Assembly (NCBI GenBank): GCA_035606335.1
Contig: DATNFP010000099.1
Coordinates: 1-32,529, forward strand
Length of the DNA: 32,529 bases
Direction of reading: 5' to 3'
Origin: DATNFP01 sp035606335
Lineage (GTDB): Bacteria; Bacteroidota; Bacteroidia; Chitinophagales; Chitinophagaceae
Positions 25,096 through 32,037 of this stretch are shown piece by piece. A program made the position numbers and the translations under genes. Position 1 is the first letter of the stretch; each line of letters starts with the position of its first letter. The notes under the pieces are model-generated. The model searched no databases, was not told where the DNA came from, and worked only from the letters and a program-made list of their open reading frames with translations.

Positions 25096-26241
25096 ATGAA
25101 AGAAAAACAGTTTTTTGAAAAACAAACTATTTCCTCCAGAATAAAGGCAAGTATTGTTTCAGAATACTTTCCTAGTTATTGTAAAATCATCGTCAAAAAA
25201 TACAAACCAAGAGAAATAAGATATATAGATTTATTTGCAGGACCTGGATTTTATGAAGATGGAAATCCTTCAACGCCCATCTTAATCGCTAGTCATTGTA
25301 AAAATGATGATTTCCTAAGGAAAACCGTTAAGATGATCTTTAATGATAACCAATATTCTCAGGAATTAGAAAGCAATTTTAATCGAGAATTTCCGGATGG
25401 AACATTTAGTAAAAAGCCGCATTTTGGGAATAGCACTGTTGGTGAAAATAAAGCTATATCCGATTTTTTAACATCAAGTACCCATAAAGGTAAAAACAAT
25501 GAATGCCCTTCGCTACTATTTATTGATCCATTTGGGTATAAAGGAATTGAAACAAAAATATTAGCTGAATTTTTAAAAAATTGGGGAAATGAAGTATTTC
25601 TTTTTGTTAATACAAAAAGGATTCACCCAGCTTTAGAAAATGATAAGTTTGAAGGATTAATGAATGATCTTTTTCCAACTACTTTGCAGCAAATAAAACA
25701 TGATAGAAGATTCAAATCTACAGTCCAAGAAAGACTTAGTCTAATAATCGACAGCTTAGCTAATGAGTATAAAAATCTTCTTGGGAAAACAATATATTAT
25801 ACAGCCTTCAAATTTCAAGAAGAAGATATTGATACTACTAGTCACTATATCTTACATCTTACAAAGGGATCTAGAGGATATGATTTAATAAAAACAACTT
25901 ATAATGACTTTGCAAACGTAGGTACAGTATTTGACGGCATCAATACATATACATTTGACGCTAAAAAGTTTGAAAAAACAGAACATGAATTATTTGATCT
26001 CAGTTCAATAAATATTGACAAGCTAAAGGAAGACATTTACGAAAAATATAAAGGGAAAAAGTTATCAGCAAATGATTTATTCGAAAGCCATCATACAACT
26101 GGCTTATATAGTCGGAAGCATTATACTGATGCACTTAGGAGACTGGTTGATGAAGGTAAAATAAAATCATTATATACCGATCAGAAAATACATCATGTCA
26201 CAGTATTAATTTCGAAAGATTGTATTTTAAATTTTAGTTAA
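25096..26241 (+). CDS. tcmP: Three-Cys-motif partner protein TcmP
   Basis: 381 residues, ATG 25096. It reads as a member of the TcmP family, defined by its steady pairing with a three-cysteine-motif (Gp37/Gp68) gene, which is present directly after it. The N-terminal region has a methyltransferase-like Rossmann signature, REIRYIDLFAGPGFYEDG (Asp45, GxG loop) and LLFIDPFGYKGIE (Asp145-Pro-Phe-Gly, a DPPY-like position). The C-terminal 70 residues (KLSANDLFESHHTTGLYSRKHYTDALRRLVDEGKI) look like a winged helix. Substrate and biochemical role are unknown for the family. Stop and next start overlap (TAATG), which suggests coupled translation and a stoichiometric partner. AT-richer than the repair genes before it. 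Confidence 0.85.
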   Translation: MKEKQFFEKQTISSRIKASIVSEYFPSYCKIIVKKYKPREIRYIDLFAGPGFYEDGNPSTPILIASHCKNDDFLRKTVKMIFNDNQYSQELESNFNREFPDGTFSKKPHFGNSTVGENKAISDFLTSSTHKGKNNECPSLLFIDPFGYKGIETKILAEFLKNWGNEVFLFVNTKRIHPALENDKFEGLMNDLFPTTLQQIKHDRRFKSTVQERLSLIIDSLANEYKNLLGKTIYYTAFKFQEEDIDTTSHYILHLTKGSRGYDLIKTTYNDFANVGTVFDGINTYTFDAKKFEKTEHELFDLSSINIDKLKEDIYEKYKGKKLSANDLFESHHTTGLYSRKHYTDALRRLVDEGKIKSLYTDQKIHHVTVLISKDCILNFS

Positions 26242-26963
26242 TGGCAAATTCATCTATTGAATGGACAGAAATGACCTGGAACCCAACTACTGGCTGCACT
26301 AAAATTTCTGCAGGCTGCAAATTCTGTTACGCCGAAATAATGACGCGTAGATTAAAAGCCATGGGTCAGGAAAAGTATAAGGATGGTTTTAAAGTAATAA
26401 AAACGCATCCTGAAACATTATTAATACCATATACATGGAAAACGGCTAAAATAGTGTTTGTAAATTCGATGAGTGACTTATTCCACAAAGATGTACCACT
26501 CGAATTTATAAAAAAAGTTTTCAACGTAATGAATGACAATCCGCAACACGTCTTTCAGATATTGACAAAACGTGCTGAAAGGCTTTCTGAATTGAGCAGA
26601 CACTTAAAATGGACACATAATATTTGGATGGGAGTTTCAGTGGAAAATGAAAAAGTCGTTGACAGAATTGAATACTTAAAAAAAACAAAGGCACAAGTAA
26701 AATTTCTTTCCCTTGAGCCATTAATTGGCCCCTTACCAAATCTGGATTTAAAAAAAATAAATTGGGTCATCGTTGGCGGTGAAAGTGGGCATAGACCACG
26801 TTATATGAATCCAGATTGGGTTTTGGACATTCAAGATCAATGTACCAAAGCAAATGTCGCTTTCTTTTTCAAGCAGTGGGGAGGACGCAACAAAAAAGCA
26901 GCGGGGCGAATATTAAATGGCCGCACATATGATGAAATGCCCGAAATATTTGATTGTGACTAA
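26241..26963 (+). CDS. Gp37/Gp68-family (DUF5131) three-cysteine protein, radical-SAM-like
   Basis: 240 residues, ATG 26241 overlapping the tcmP stop. It opens SIEWTEMTWNPTTGCTKISAGCKFCYAE with Cys19, Cys26 and Cys29 (C-x6-C-x2-C), the family's three-Cys motif. That is close to the cluster-binding motif of radical SAM enzymes and precedes a barrel-like alternation: IVFVNSMSDLFHKDVP, FQILTKRAERL, IWMGVSVENEKVVDRI, KFLSLEPLIGPLP, WVIVGGESGHRPR and VAFFFKQWGG. The family is common in phages and prophages and on bacterial islands. A 4Fe-4S cluster and SAM chemistry are plausible but unproved. With TcmP it forms a two-gene unit, convergent with the DAC-like pair, leaving only 37 bases between the two stops. 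Confidence 0.88.
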   Translation: MANSSIEWTEMTWNPTTGCTKISAGCKFCYAEIMTRRLKAMGQEKYKDGFKVIKTHPETLLIPYTWKTAKIVFVNSMSDLFHKDVPLEFIKKVFNVMNDNPQHVFQILTKRAERLSELSRHLKWTHNIWMGVSVENEKVVDRIEYLKKTKAQVKFLSLEPLIGPLPNLDLKKINWVIVGGESGHRPRYMNPDWVLDIQDQCTKANVAFFFKQWGGRNKKAAGRILNGRTYDEMPEIFDCD

Positions 26964-27000
26964 TTGAGTACATTAAACTATTTTTAATTACTTAAGACAT

Positions 27001-28332
27001 CTAGGAACGTGAATAACCTAGTTTAATATACATATTGCTTGCTATGGTATTTAATTTATCTTGTTTTCTTTCCTTGGTAAATTTTAAAAGATTTACAACC
27101 TCTCTTTTCGTTACTTCAGGCAAAATATCTTCTATAAAATCTACTGAAAAGTACTCTATCCATCTACTAGAAGTCTTCTCTAGAGATAATTTGTATAACA
27201 GCCTTTCATTACTCTGAAGACACTCATTAAAAAAATAAACCCATCGTTCAAATGTAATAGATTTTAGCATGGAATTTGCACTATCTTGCGCGGCGTTAGA
27301 TACGCCATATCTATTACCAAGTTTCACAGATAAAATTGCTGTCATACAAATGGGGAATGCTGGTATTGGGATTACACTGCCCATTCTCTGTAGTGTAATC
27401 ATTGGAGCAGGCTCGTTGTAAAAATTATTCATACCTTCATGAGCAACCAATACTTCGTTTGCAGCCTTAATAAATGAGGAAGATCTCAAATCTTCAGGGA
27501 CAAAATCAAATCCCTTGACTTTCAATAAAACCTGCCTAAGTCCACTAGCAGCTTTACTTTTTCCATCAGAAAATAATTCAGAATAGCTTCTACCAATCTG
27601 ATATTTCTCAGGGTGTTTCAAATTATTCCAAATTTTAGGAACTATTAAATTTGAATTTGCTAATGAATTTTCAAGTTGTGCACCAGTCGAAGATTTTATT
27701 AAAGACAATAATATTCTGATTGTCGTTCTATGAAAAAAGTATGGACTACTAATAAGCTTTAATAAGTAGGGACTTTCTTCGGTCAGAGTTGCTTCTTCTA
27801 ATTCAGTCCTAAAATTCTTAAAATCAATGGCAGCTTCAATTTTATTATAACCTAGCACAGCTTGGATGCAAGAACGTATTATTGTTGTTGCTTCTTCTTT
27901 TGTCAAATCATTTTCTGGATCTTCTTCAAGTTCTGGTTGATTAAAATGAGTAACCGTCTCCATTGCTTGTTTTAATCTGAACGCAGCAGTTCCACTAATT
28001 ACCCCCAATTCTTCAGCAAGTCTTATGGCCTCAAATTCAGAGATTGCTTGTTGTAGATTCGTATGTTCATTAATATCAGGTCGATCTAACATCTCAGCGA
28101 TGAAAGACATTCCCATCTTACTTAGTTGATTTCTTAGTGCATTAATTGCTTTGGTCCAAGTATATGTTGCAACCATTTCATAAGAACCATGCTCAAAAGT
28201 TTTAATTATTTGATTTTGGTCTTTTATTGACAATTGCAATCCGCAATTTACTAGCTCTGAAATCCGAGTAATTTTTTTTGGTAATACCGGCTGTTCAGTA
28301 TTTTTCCATAAGACAAGTTCGTTATTTTCCAT
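27001..28332 (-). CDS. Unrecognised helical protein, partner of the DAC-like protein
   Basis: 443 residues, ATG at 28332. I do not recognise a family. The sequence is mostly amphipathic helix with no signal peptide, no long membrane segment and no nuclease, TIR, protease or NTPase motif that I can see. Landmarks: WTKAINALRNQLSKMG (about 58-73), an acidic stretch ELEEDPENDLTKEE (about 134-147), FHRTTIRILLSLIKSS, and a Pro-rich patch VIPIPAFPICMTAILSV (about 318-334) that could be buried. Its start overlaps the end of the upstream gene by 11 bases, so the two proteins are probably made together. Role unknown; an effector or adaptor for the DAC-like protein is a guess from the layout. Confidence 0.7.
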   Translation of the reverse strand: MENNELVLWKNTEQPVLPKKITRISELVNCGLQLSIKDQNQIIKTFEHGSYEMVATYTWTKAINALRNQLSKMGMSFIAEMLDRPDINEHTNLQQAISEFEAIRLAEELGVISGTAAFRLKQAMETVTHFNQPELEEDPENDLTKEEATTIIRSCIQAVLGYNKIEAAIDFKNFRTELEEATLTEESPYLLKLISSPYFFHRTTIRILLSLIKSSTGAQLENSLANSNLIVPKIWNNLKHPEKYQIGRSYSELFSDGKSKAASGLRQVLLKVKGFDFVPEDLRSSSFIKAANEVLVAHEGMNNFYNEPAPMITLQRMGSVIPIPAFPICMTAILSVKLGNRYGVSNAAQDSANSMLKSITFERWVYFFNECLQSNERLLYKLSLEKTSSRWIEYFSVDFIEDILPEVTKREVVNLLKFTKERKQDKLNTIASNMYIKLGYSRS

Positions 28333-29365
28333 CGCTAAATTCTATTTTACCGTCTTGAGATTGTATATATGCTGATTTAATTTCACTACCAATCATTTCG
28401 CACAAGGTTAGAAACGTTCGACTTCTCGCTCCACCACTTGTCACTGTCTTAGTAAGTTCTGGGGAATGTTTAACAAATACATTATAAGAAACAATTTCTC
28501 CACAATCAGTAAAGACAGTAATACCATCACTTTGTAGCATGCCAATAATTAATGAAAGTTGACCCTCTAATTTTGAATTTGCTTGTAAATCACCATTGTT
28601 TAATAATTCTTTAATAACATTTGGAATATTGATACGGTTTTGCAGCTCTATTCCATCTTGAAATTTCGTTGAAATCTCATCTTTACTTTCACTTACTACG
28701 CATGCCAACGTACCATGTCCCTTCTGGAGTACTTCAAGAAAAACTTTTCTAAAAAAATTAATTGTTGGTTCTTTAAGTTCTGGTGCTACTTTATCGACGA
28801 TTGTGTTAATAAAATTAAGTTGACTATCAATTGGTGAATTTATTATAGTTTCATGGCTTCCATAACTTATTAATAAGGGATTGGCTTTGATGCCTCTAAC
28901 TTCAATTAATTTTTCTGCCACCTGGTGAATCAGAATGGCTTTTACCCCTTCTGCGCCACGATCTATTAATGCTTCTGAAATAGAAACAGAAAGGATAGAA
29001 GTTCCTGCCCTAAAAACACCGAACTCAAAACTTTCTTTTTTCCTTAATATATAGATAGCCCAGCCATTTTCTGCAAGAGGAGCACACTTTTTTAGTGCGA
29101 TAAGCATAGTTTCTTTTTTCTTTTCTCCCGCTCCAATTAGATAAAATTGAGAATTAGTTAGTATTTGTTTAATTAACTCGATTTCATCAAAAATGTAAAT
29201 TTCCGGATACAAAGCTTTCCCTTCTTCTTTATAATTAAATAATTGGCTTATTAGCTCAGGGATGCTATCCTGAGTTATCAGACAATCCATATCCTCCTCT
29301 TTTAAAAAATCAACTGAAGCGCTTACTAACGTTGGTCTTAAGGATAATGATTTGGTAACCTTCAT
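28322..29365 (-). CDS. Protein with C-terminal DisA_N/diadenylate-cyclase-like domain
   Basis: 347 residues, ATG at 29365. Residues about 205-345 follow the order of a DAC (DisA_N) domain: KGHGTLACVVSES (compare KRHGALIVIE), FQDGIELQNRINIPNVIKELL, then LSLIIGMLQSDGITVFTDCGEIVSYNVFV with Asp280-Gly-Ile where cyclases have DGA, then SGGARSRTFLTLCEMI with Arg-Ser-Arg (about 314-316) where cyclases have RHR, and AYIQSQDGKIEF like the VVSEETG strand. The N-terminal 200 residues form a second alpha/beta region (IYIFDEIELIKQILT, YILRKKESFEFGVFRAG) I do not know. The replaced motifs suggest a nucleotide-sensing or altered-activity relative, like the DisA_N-related sensor domains predicted in conflict systems. 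First gene of a two-gene operon. Confidence 0.65.
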   Translation of the reverse strand: MKVTKSLSLRPTLVSASVDFLKEEDMDCLITQDSIPELISQLFNYKEEGKALYPEIYIFDEIELIKQILTNSQFYLIGAGEKKKETMLIALKKCAPLAENGWAIYILRKKESFEFGVFRAGTSILSVSISEALIDRGAEGVKAILIHQVAEKLIEVRGIKANPLLISYGSHETIINSPIDSQLNFINTIVDKVAPELKEPTINFFRKVFLEVLQKGHGTLACVVSESKDEISTKFQDGIELQNRINIPNVIKELLNNGDLQANSKLEGQLSLIIGMLQSDGITVFTDCGEIVSYNVFVKHSPELTKTVTSGGARSRTFLTLCEMIGSEIKSAYIQSQDGKIEFSDGK

Positions 29366-29423
29366 GTACAGAATTATAAATTTACGCCTGTATTAAAAAA
29401 ATATTACAATCAGTTACGATAAT

Positions 29424-29431
29424 CAAAAATA
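29424..29431 (-). promoter_or_regulatory. Probable -7 box of the DAC-like operon
   Basis: On the minus strand TATTTTTG (29431-29424) matches TAnnTTTG. A TTG lies 16 bases upstream, shorter than the usual spacing. The leader to ATG 29365 would be about 50 bases. Confidence 0.4.
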
Positions 29432-29621
29432 AATAATTTATCTGATTCAATCTGTAGCTATGAAATGACTTATTTACAAGAGAATTTAGTTGCTCGTTGA
29501 TAATGCGTAGTGTGTTTCTATTTTTAGAAAGGAAATAAAGAACGGAGAAACGCAATAAAACAAATGGAGGGCAACAAAACCAGACCATCTGCACAAACAA
29601 TTTTTTATCATTATCGCAAAA

Positions 29622-29640
29622 CTGTATAGTCATTATACAG
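29622..29640. promoter_or_regulatory. Operator-like inverted repeat 1
   Basis: CTGTATA (29622-29628) and TATACAG (29634-29640) are exact reverse complements separated by 5 bases. There is no T run, so it is not a terminator. Dyads of this size with a 5-base centre are typical binding sites for dimeric HTH regulators. Confidence 0.5.
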
Positions 29641-29694
29641 AAACAGCATAATGACAAAAACCCAATTTCTCCACTCAAAAAATCCTCCAAAACT

Positions 29695-29715
29695 TTGTGA
29701 TAAAAACTATCACAA
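29695..29715. promoter_or_regulatory. Operator-like inverted repeat 2, touching the HTH start codon
   Basis: TTGTGATA (29695-29702) and TATCACAA (29708-29715) are exact reverse complements with a 5-base centre. The last base is the A of ATG 29715. A bound protein, or a hairpin in the RNA, would cover the start region, so autoregulation is plausible. The same 5-base spacing is seen in the dyad 55 bases upstream. Confidence 0.55.
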
Positions 29716-30503
29716 TGAAAAAGCAACAAGCCCGCAATCTCTATTTCCAGACAGAACTCACCCAAACCCACATCGCCGAGCTCCTCGATGTAGATCGTAA
29801 AACAATTTACCTATGGATCAAAGAAGGCCGCTGGGCAGAGATTAAAAGATCAGCCCAACAAACACCATCTATTCTTGCAGAACAATACTACACCCAGCTA
29901 CTCGCAATAAATGAAATGATAGCAGGCAGAGAAGAGCAGCCATACCCCACTCCACAGGAAGCAGAAACAATAAGAAAGCTCACCCTCACCATAAAACACA
30001 TCAAAGACGGCCAAACCCGTGGAGAAACGATCGAAGTATTAATGAACTTCATCCACCAGCTCACCAAAACCGACCTCGCCCTCGCCAAACAGATCCTCCC
30101 CTACGCCGACGAATATATAAAAGACTATAACAATGATCCTATCATAAAGCCAAAAGAAAAAATGGAGATAAAAGAACAAGAAGTGGGAATAGAAGAAATC
30201 GAAGTAACAGAGAAAAAATCATCAGAAGAATCTCCACAACCTGACCCCTCACAACAACAAACTTCCGACTCACAAAACATTGAACCACCCACCATTACCG
30301 AATTGTCAAATTGTCGAATTGCCGAATTGCCAAAAACGGGGTACATATGGGCAATGCATGAGCAACCCGTCTTCACCATGCTGGAAGCCCTAACCCGCTA
30401 CAAAAGCGGCGATTGGAGCGACAACACCTGGCAGCAATTCCTCAAATGGCATTCTCAGCAAAACGGGGAAGCACCAAACACAATATCTCGCAATGACCCG
30501 TGA
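29715..30503 (+). CDS. HTH protein resembling phage terminase small subunits, orphan
   Basis: 262 residues from ATG 29715; a GTG at 29697 would add six residues but lies inside the palindrome. The N-terminus, MKKQQARNLYFQTELTQTHIAELLDVDRKTIYLWIKEGRW, split here as two parts around ELTQ, is an HTH like that of phage terminase small subunits and gp27-type proteins (HTH about 15-38). A helical region to about residue 145 follows, then a polar, Glu/Gln/Pro-rich linker (about 150-195) containing an 8-bp DNA tandem repeat, then a short C-terminal segment ending in WQQFLKWHSQQNG. No large terminase, portal or capsid gene is near, so it is not part of an intact prophage. It may be a co-opted DNA-binding protein. 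Function unknown. Confidence 0.65.
   Translation: MKKQQARNLYFQTELTQTHIAELLDVDRKTIYLWIKEGRWAEIKRSAQQTPSILAEQYYTQLLAINEMIAGREEQPYPTPQEAETIRKLTLTIKHIKDGQTRGETIEVLMNFIHQLTKTDLALAKQILPYADEYIKDYNNDPIIKPKEKMEIKEQEVGIEEIEVTEKKSSEESPQPDPSQQQTSDSQNIEPPTITELSNCRIAELPKTGYIWAMHEQPVFTMLEALTRYKSGDWSDNTWQQFLKWHSQQNGEAPNTISRNDP
30300..30331 (+). repeat. Tandem repeat, four 8-bp units inside the HTH gene
   Basis: GAATTGTC, AAATTGTC, GAATTGCC and GAATTGCC follow each other without gaps (30300-30331). The unit is not a multiple of three, so losing or gaining one unit would shift the frame after codon about 196 and replace the last 65 or so residues. Confidence 0.75.
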
Positions 30504-30511
30504 TAAAAAAA

Positions 30512-30859
30512 TCACTTCTTCTTTTTCTTCGGTGAGGCCTTAGCTCTTTTATTGAAATCGAGTGCAAGGTTTATCCAGTTGTCAAGATCTTTTTTTGATT
30601 TGATGCCATTTTCATTTACATAAACATAGCCCTTATAATTCCGGCCTCTCATTATTACCGGGCTGGTATTAGCTTTCTGAAGGGCTTCATCATGCAGATC
30701 TGGGTCTATGCGGCACATAATTTTATCATCACCAACAGTAATGCACATTTTACCATCCACCATGAACACAACACCACGAAACATTTTCTTTTCCTCTACC
30801 TTAGGCACATGGGCCAATGCGTCTCTTAACCTGTTTGTAAGCTTTTCATTGTATGCCAT
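30512..30859 (-). CDS. TfoX N-terminal-domain protein
   Basis: 115 residues, ATG at 30859. It has the TfoX_N pattern: a first helix NEKLTNRLRDALAHV, then EEKKMFRGVVFMVDGKMCITVGDDKIMCRID (the F-G-G-x-xFM-x-x-G-x-M region), RGRNYKGYVYVNENGI and a C-terminal helix KDLDNWINLALDFNKRAK followed by a Lys tail (KASPKKKKK). Full-length TfoX/Sxy (about 200 residues) regulates competence; this short form has only the first domain, as in many Bacteroidota where the function is unknown. It is the last gene of a compact minus-strand group, 23 bases after the secreted protein, and is convergent with the HTH gene (8 bases apart). Confidence 0.85.
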   Translation of the reverse strand: MAYNEKLTNRLRDALAHVPKVEEKKMFRGVVFMVDGKMCITVGDDKIMCRIDPDLHDEALQKANTSPVIMRGRNYKGYVYVNENGIKSKKDLDNWINLALDFNKRAKASPKKKKK

Positions 30860-30882
30860 AGCCTATTTCATTTATAGTTTTC

Positions 30883-31485
30883 TTAATTTGAAACGCGAGT
30901 ATAAGTTTTAGGTGGAGGGTCTTGCATGAGTGGCTCTACTCTTTCAATGCCAAGGTATTGCTTCTTACTATAAGGCTTTAATCCGTACGCTACGCGCGCA
31001 GCATTGGTGAGCTGGTAATACTTAATATCAGGTTTCATATATGAAGTATAAGCAAACTGTGCAAAATCCATTTGGCACAATGGCAAGTTTCCTTTTTCAA
31101 TTTCACGCTTAAAGAGAGGAACAATACGTGGATCATTAAACCATTCAGGATATTCTTTTGCCCAGTGTATCAAAACAGCAAAAGGGTAACAAGTGCCTTT
31201 ACCTAATAGCTTAGGACATGGAAAACCAATAGTAGTAATGAGGCTATCCAAAATTTGAAAATTGTGCAGGTCTATTTTGTACATCACAGCACCAATGCTA
31301 TCGATACTATTTGTATCCTTGCTTTCCTTTGCTGCATCGAATGAATGTCTTATCGCCTGATCGGCTTTCTCGATTGTACAACTTAATTCACGAAGGGAAT
31401 CCTTTTGCTGTTGTGTAAAAGTTTGTGAGGATGCGACAAAAGGAAATAACAGTAGTAATGATATGGTATAGGTTCTGTAATACAT
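30883..31485 (-). CDS. Secreted protein, weakly DUF6624-like
   Basis: 200 residues from ATG at 31485; a TTG three codons upstream is less likely. A signal peptide (YTISLLLLFPFVASSQ) leads to a mature helical protein. The core FQILDSLITTIGFPCPKLLGKGTCYPFAVLIHWAKEY split by the pattern I-x2-x-GFP ... G ... F-x-x-x-I-H resembles DUF6624 proteins (I..GWPg..lVG...f..iQHa), followed by IVPLFKREIEKGNL and MDFAQFAYTSYM where that family has its DR motif. The resemblance is weak and the family has no known function. It lies between the phosphoesterase (37 bases) and the TfoX-N gene (23 bases) on the same strand. Confidence 0.65.
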   Translation of the reverse strand: MYYRTYTISLLLLFPFVASSQTFTQQQKDSLRELSCTIEKADQAIRHSFDAAKESKDTNSIDSIGAVMYKIDLHNFQILDSLITTIGFPCPKLLGKGTCYPFAVLIHWAKEYPEWFNDPRIVPLFKREIEKGNLPLCQMDFAQFAYTSYMKPDIKYYQLTNAARVAYGLKPYSKKQYLGIERVEPLMQDPPPKTYTRVSN

Positions 31486-31522
31486 TAATAACAATTTACA
31501 ATAAGTTTGATAAAAATGGAAA

Positions 31523-32017
31523 TCACTTCTTGCCTAACTCTATCACTTCACATTGCTTCATGTCCTTACCATCGATCACAAAGCGTATCAGCGTGCGCAC
31601 TTTGTGCCAGCCAGATCTGCCCGCTGCGCCGGGGTTCATGTGCAGGCAATTTATTTTATCGTCGTAAATTATTTTGAGAATATGCGAATGGCCTGATATG
31701 AATAGCTGCGGCGGATGGGCATATAATTCTTTTTTGACTGCAGGCGTATATTTTGGTGGATAGCCTCCTATGTGTGTCATCATTACATTCACCCCTTCAC
31801 ATACAAAGCGCAATGTTTCAGGGTATTCGATCCTGATGTCCTGACCATCTATATTTCCATACACACCTCTTAACGGTCTAAAGGCTTTAAGCTTATCGGC
31901 AATTTCAGCAGTTCCAAAATCACCTGCATGCCAAACCTCATCACAATCTTTGAAATATTGAAATACAGCTTCGTCAAAGTAATTATGAGTGTCTGATATT
32001 AAGCCGATCTTTGTCAA
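31523..32017 (-). CDS. YfcE/MJ0936-type metallophosphoesterase
   Basis: 164 residues, start TTG at 32017, 20 bases after dusB. The calcineurin-like metal motifs are all present: GLISDTHNYFD (Asp-x-His), EVWHAGDFGT (GD), VYGNIDG (GN), MMTHIGGYP (H) and ISGHSHILKI (GHSH). This short form belongs to the YfcE/MJ0936 family, di-metal phosphodiesterases active on small phosphodiesters in vitro; natural substrate unknown. Cytosolic. No better upstream start was seen, and the codon TTG fits the beginning of the first strand directly (TKIGLISDTH). Confidence 0.9.
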   Translation of the reverse strand: MTKIGLISDTHNYFDEAVFQYFKDCDEVWHAGDFGTAEIADKLKAFRPLRGVYGNIDGQDIRIEYPETLRFVCEGVNVMMTHIGGYPPKYTPAVKKELYAHPPQLFISGHSHILKIIYDDKINCLHMNPGAAGRSGWHKVRTLIRFVIDGKDMKQCEVIELGKK

Positions 32018-32037
32018 CGAAAAAATGTTACTGCAAA

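Larger units (their letters stand above)
29366..29714. other. 349-base divergent intergenic region with operator-like palindromes
   Basis: No gene is supported here. It lies between divergent transcripts (DAC-like operon on minus, HTH gene on plus). It contains a probable minus-strand -7 box (29424-29431), a 6-bp inverted repeat TTTCTA/TAGAAA (29515-29530), and two better palindromes at 29622-29640 and 29695-29715. Minus-strand frames crossing it overlap the HTH gene and show no domain. Confidence 0.55.

Noticed and set aside
29382..29771. 129-codon minus-strand frame upstream of the DAC-like gene
   Set aside because: It overlaps the start and HTH of the better-supported plus-strand gene and has no domain; its hydrophobic look comes from AT-rich non-coding DNA.
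29715..30503. Prophage or active phage packaging locus
   Set aside because: Only one phage-like HTH gene is present. There is no large terminase, portal, capsid, integrase or attachment repeat in the window.
30500..30515. GTGAT/ATCAC hairpin between the HTH and TfoX-N genes
   Set aside because: Only 5 bp of stem, overlapping the end of both genes; too weak to call as a terminator, although convergent termination there is expected.
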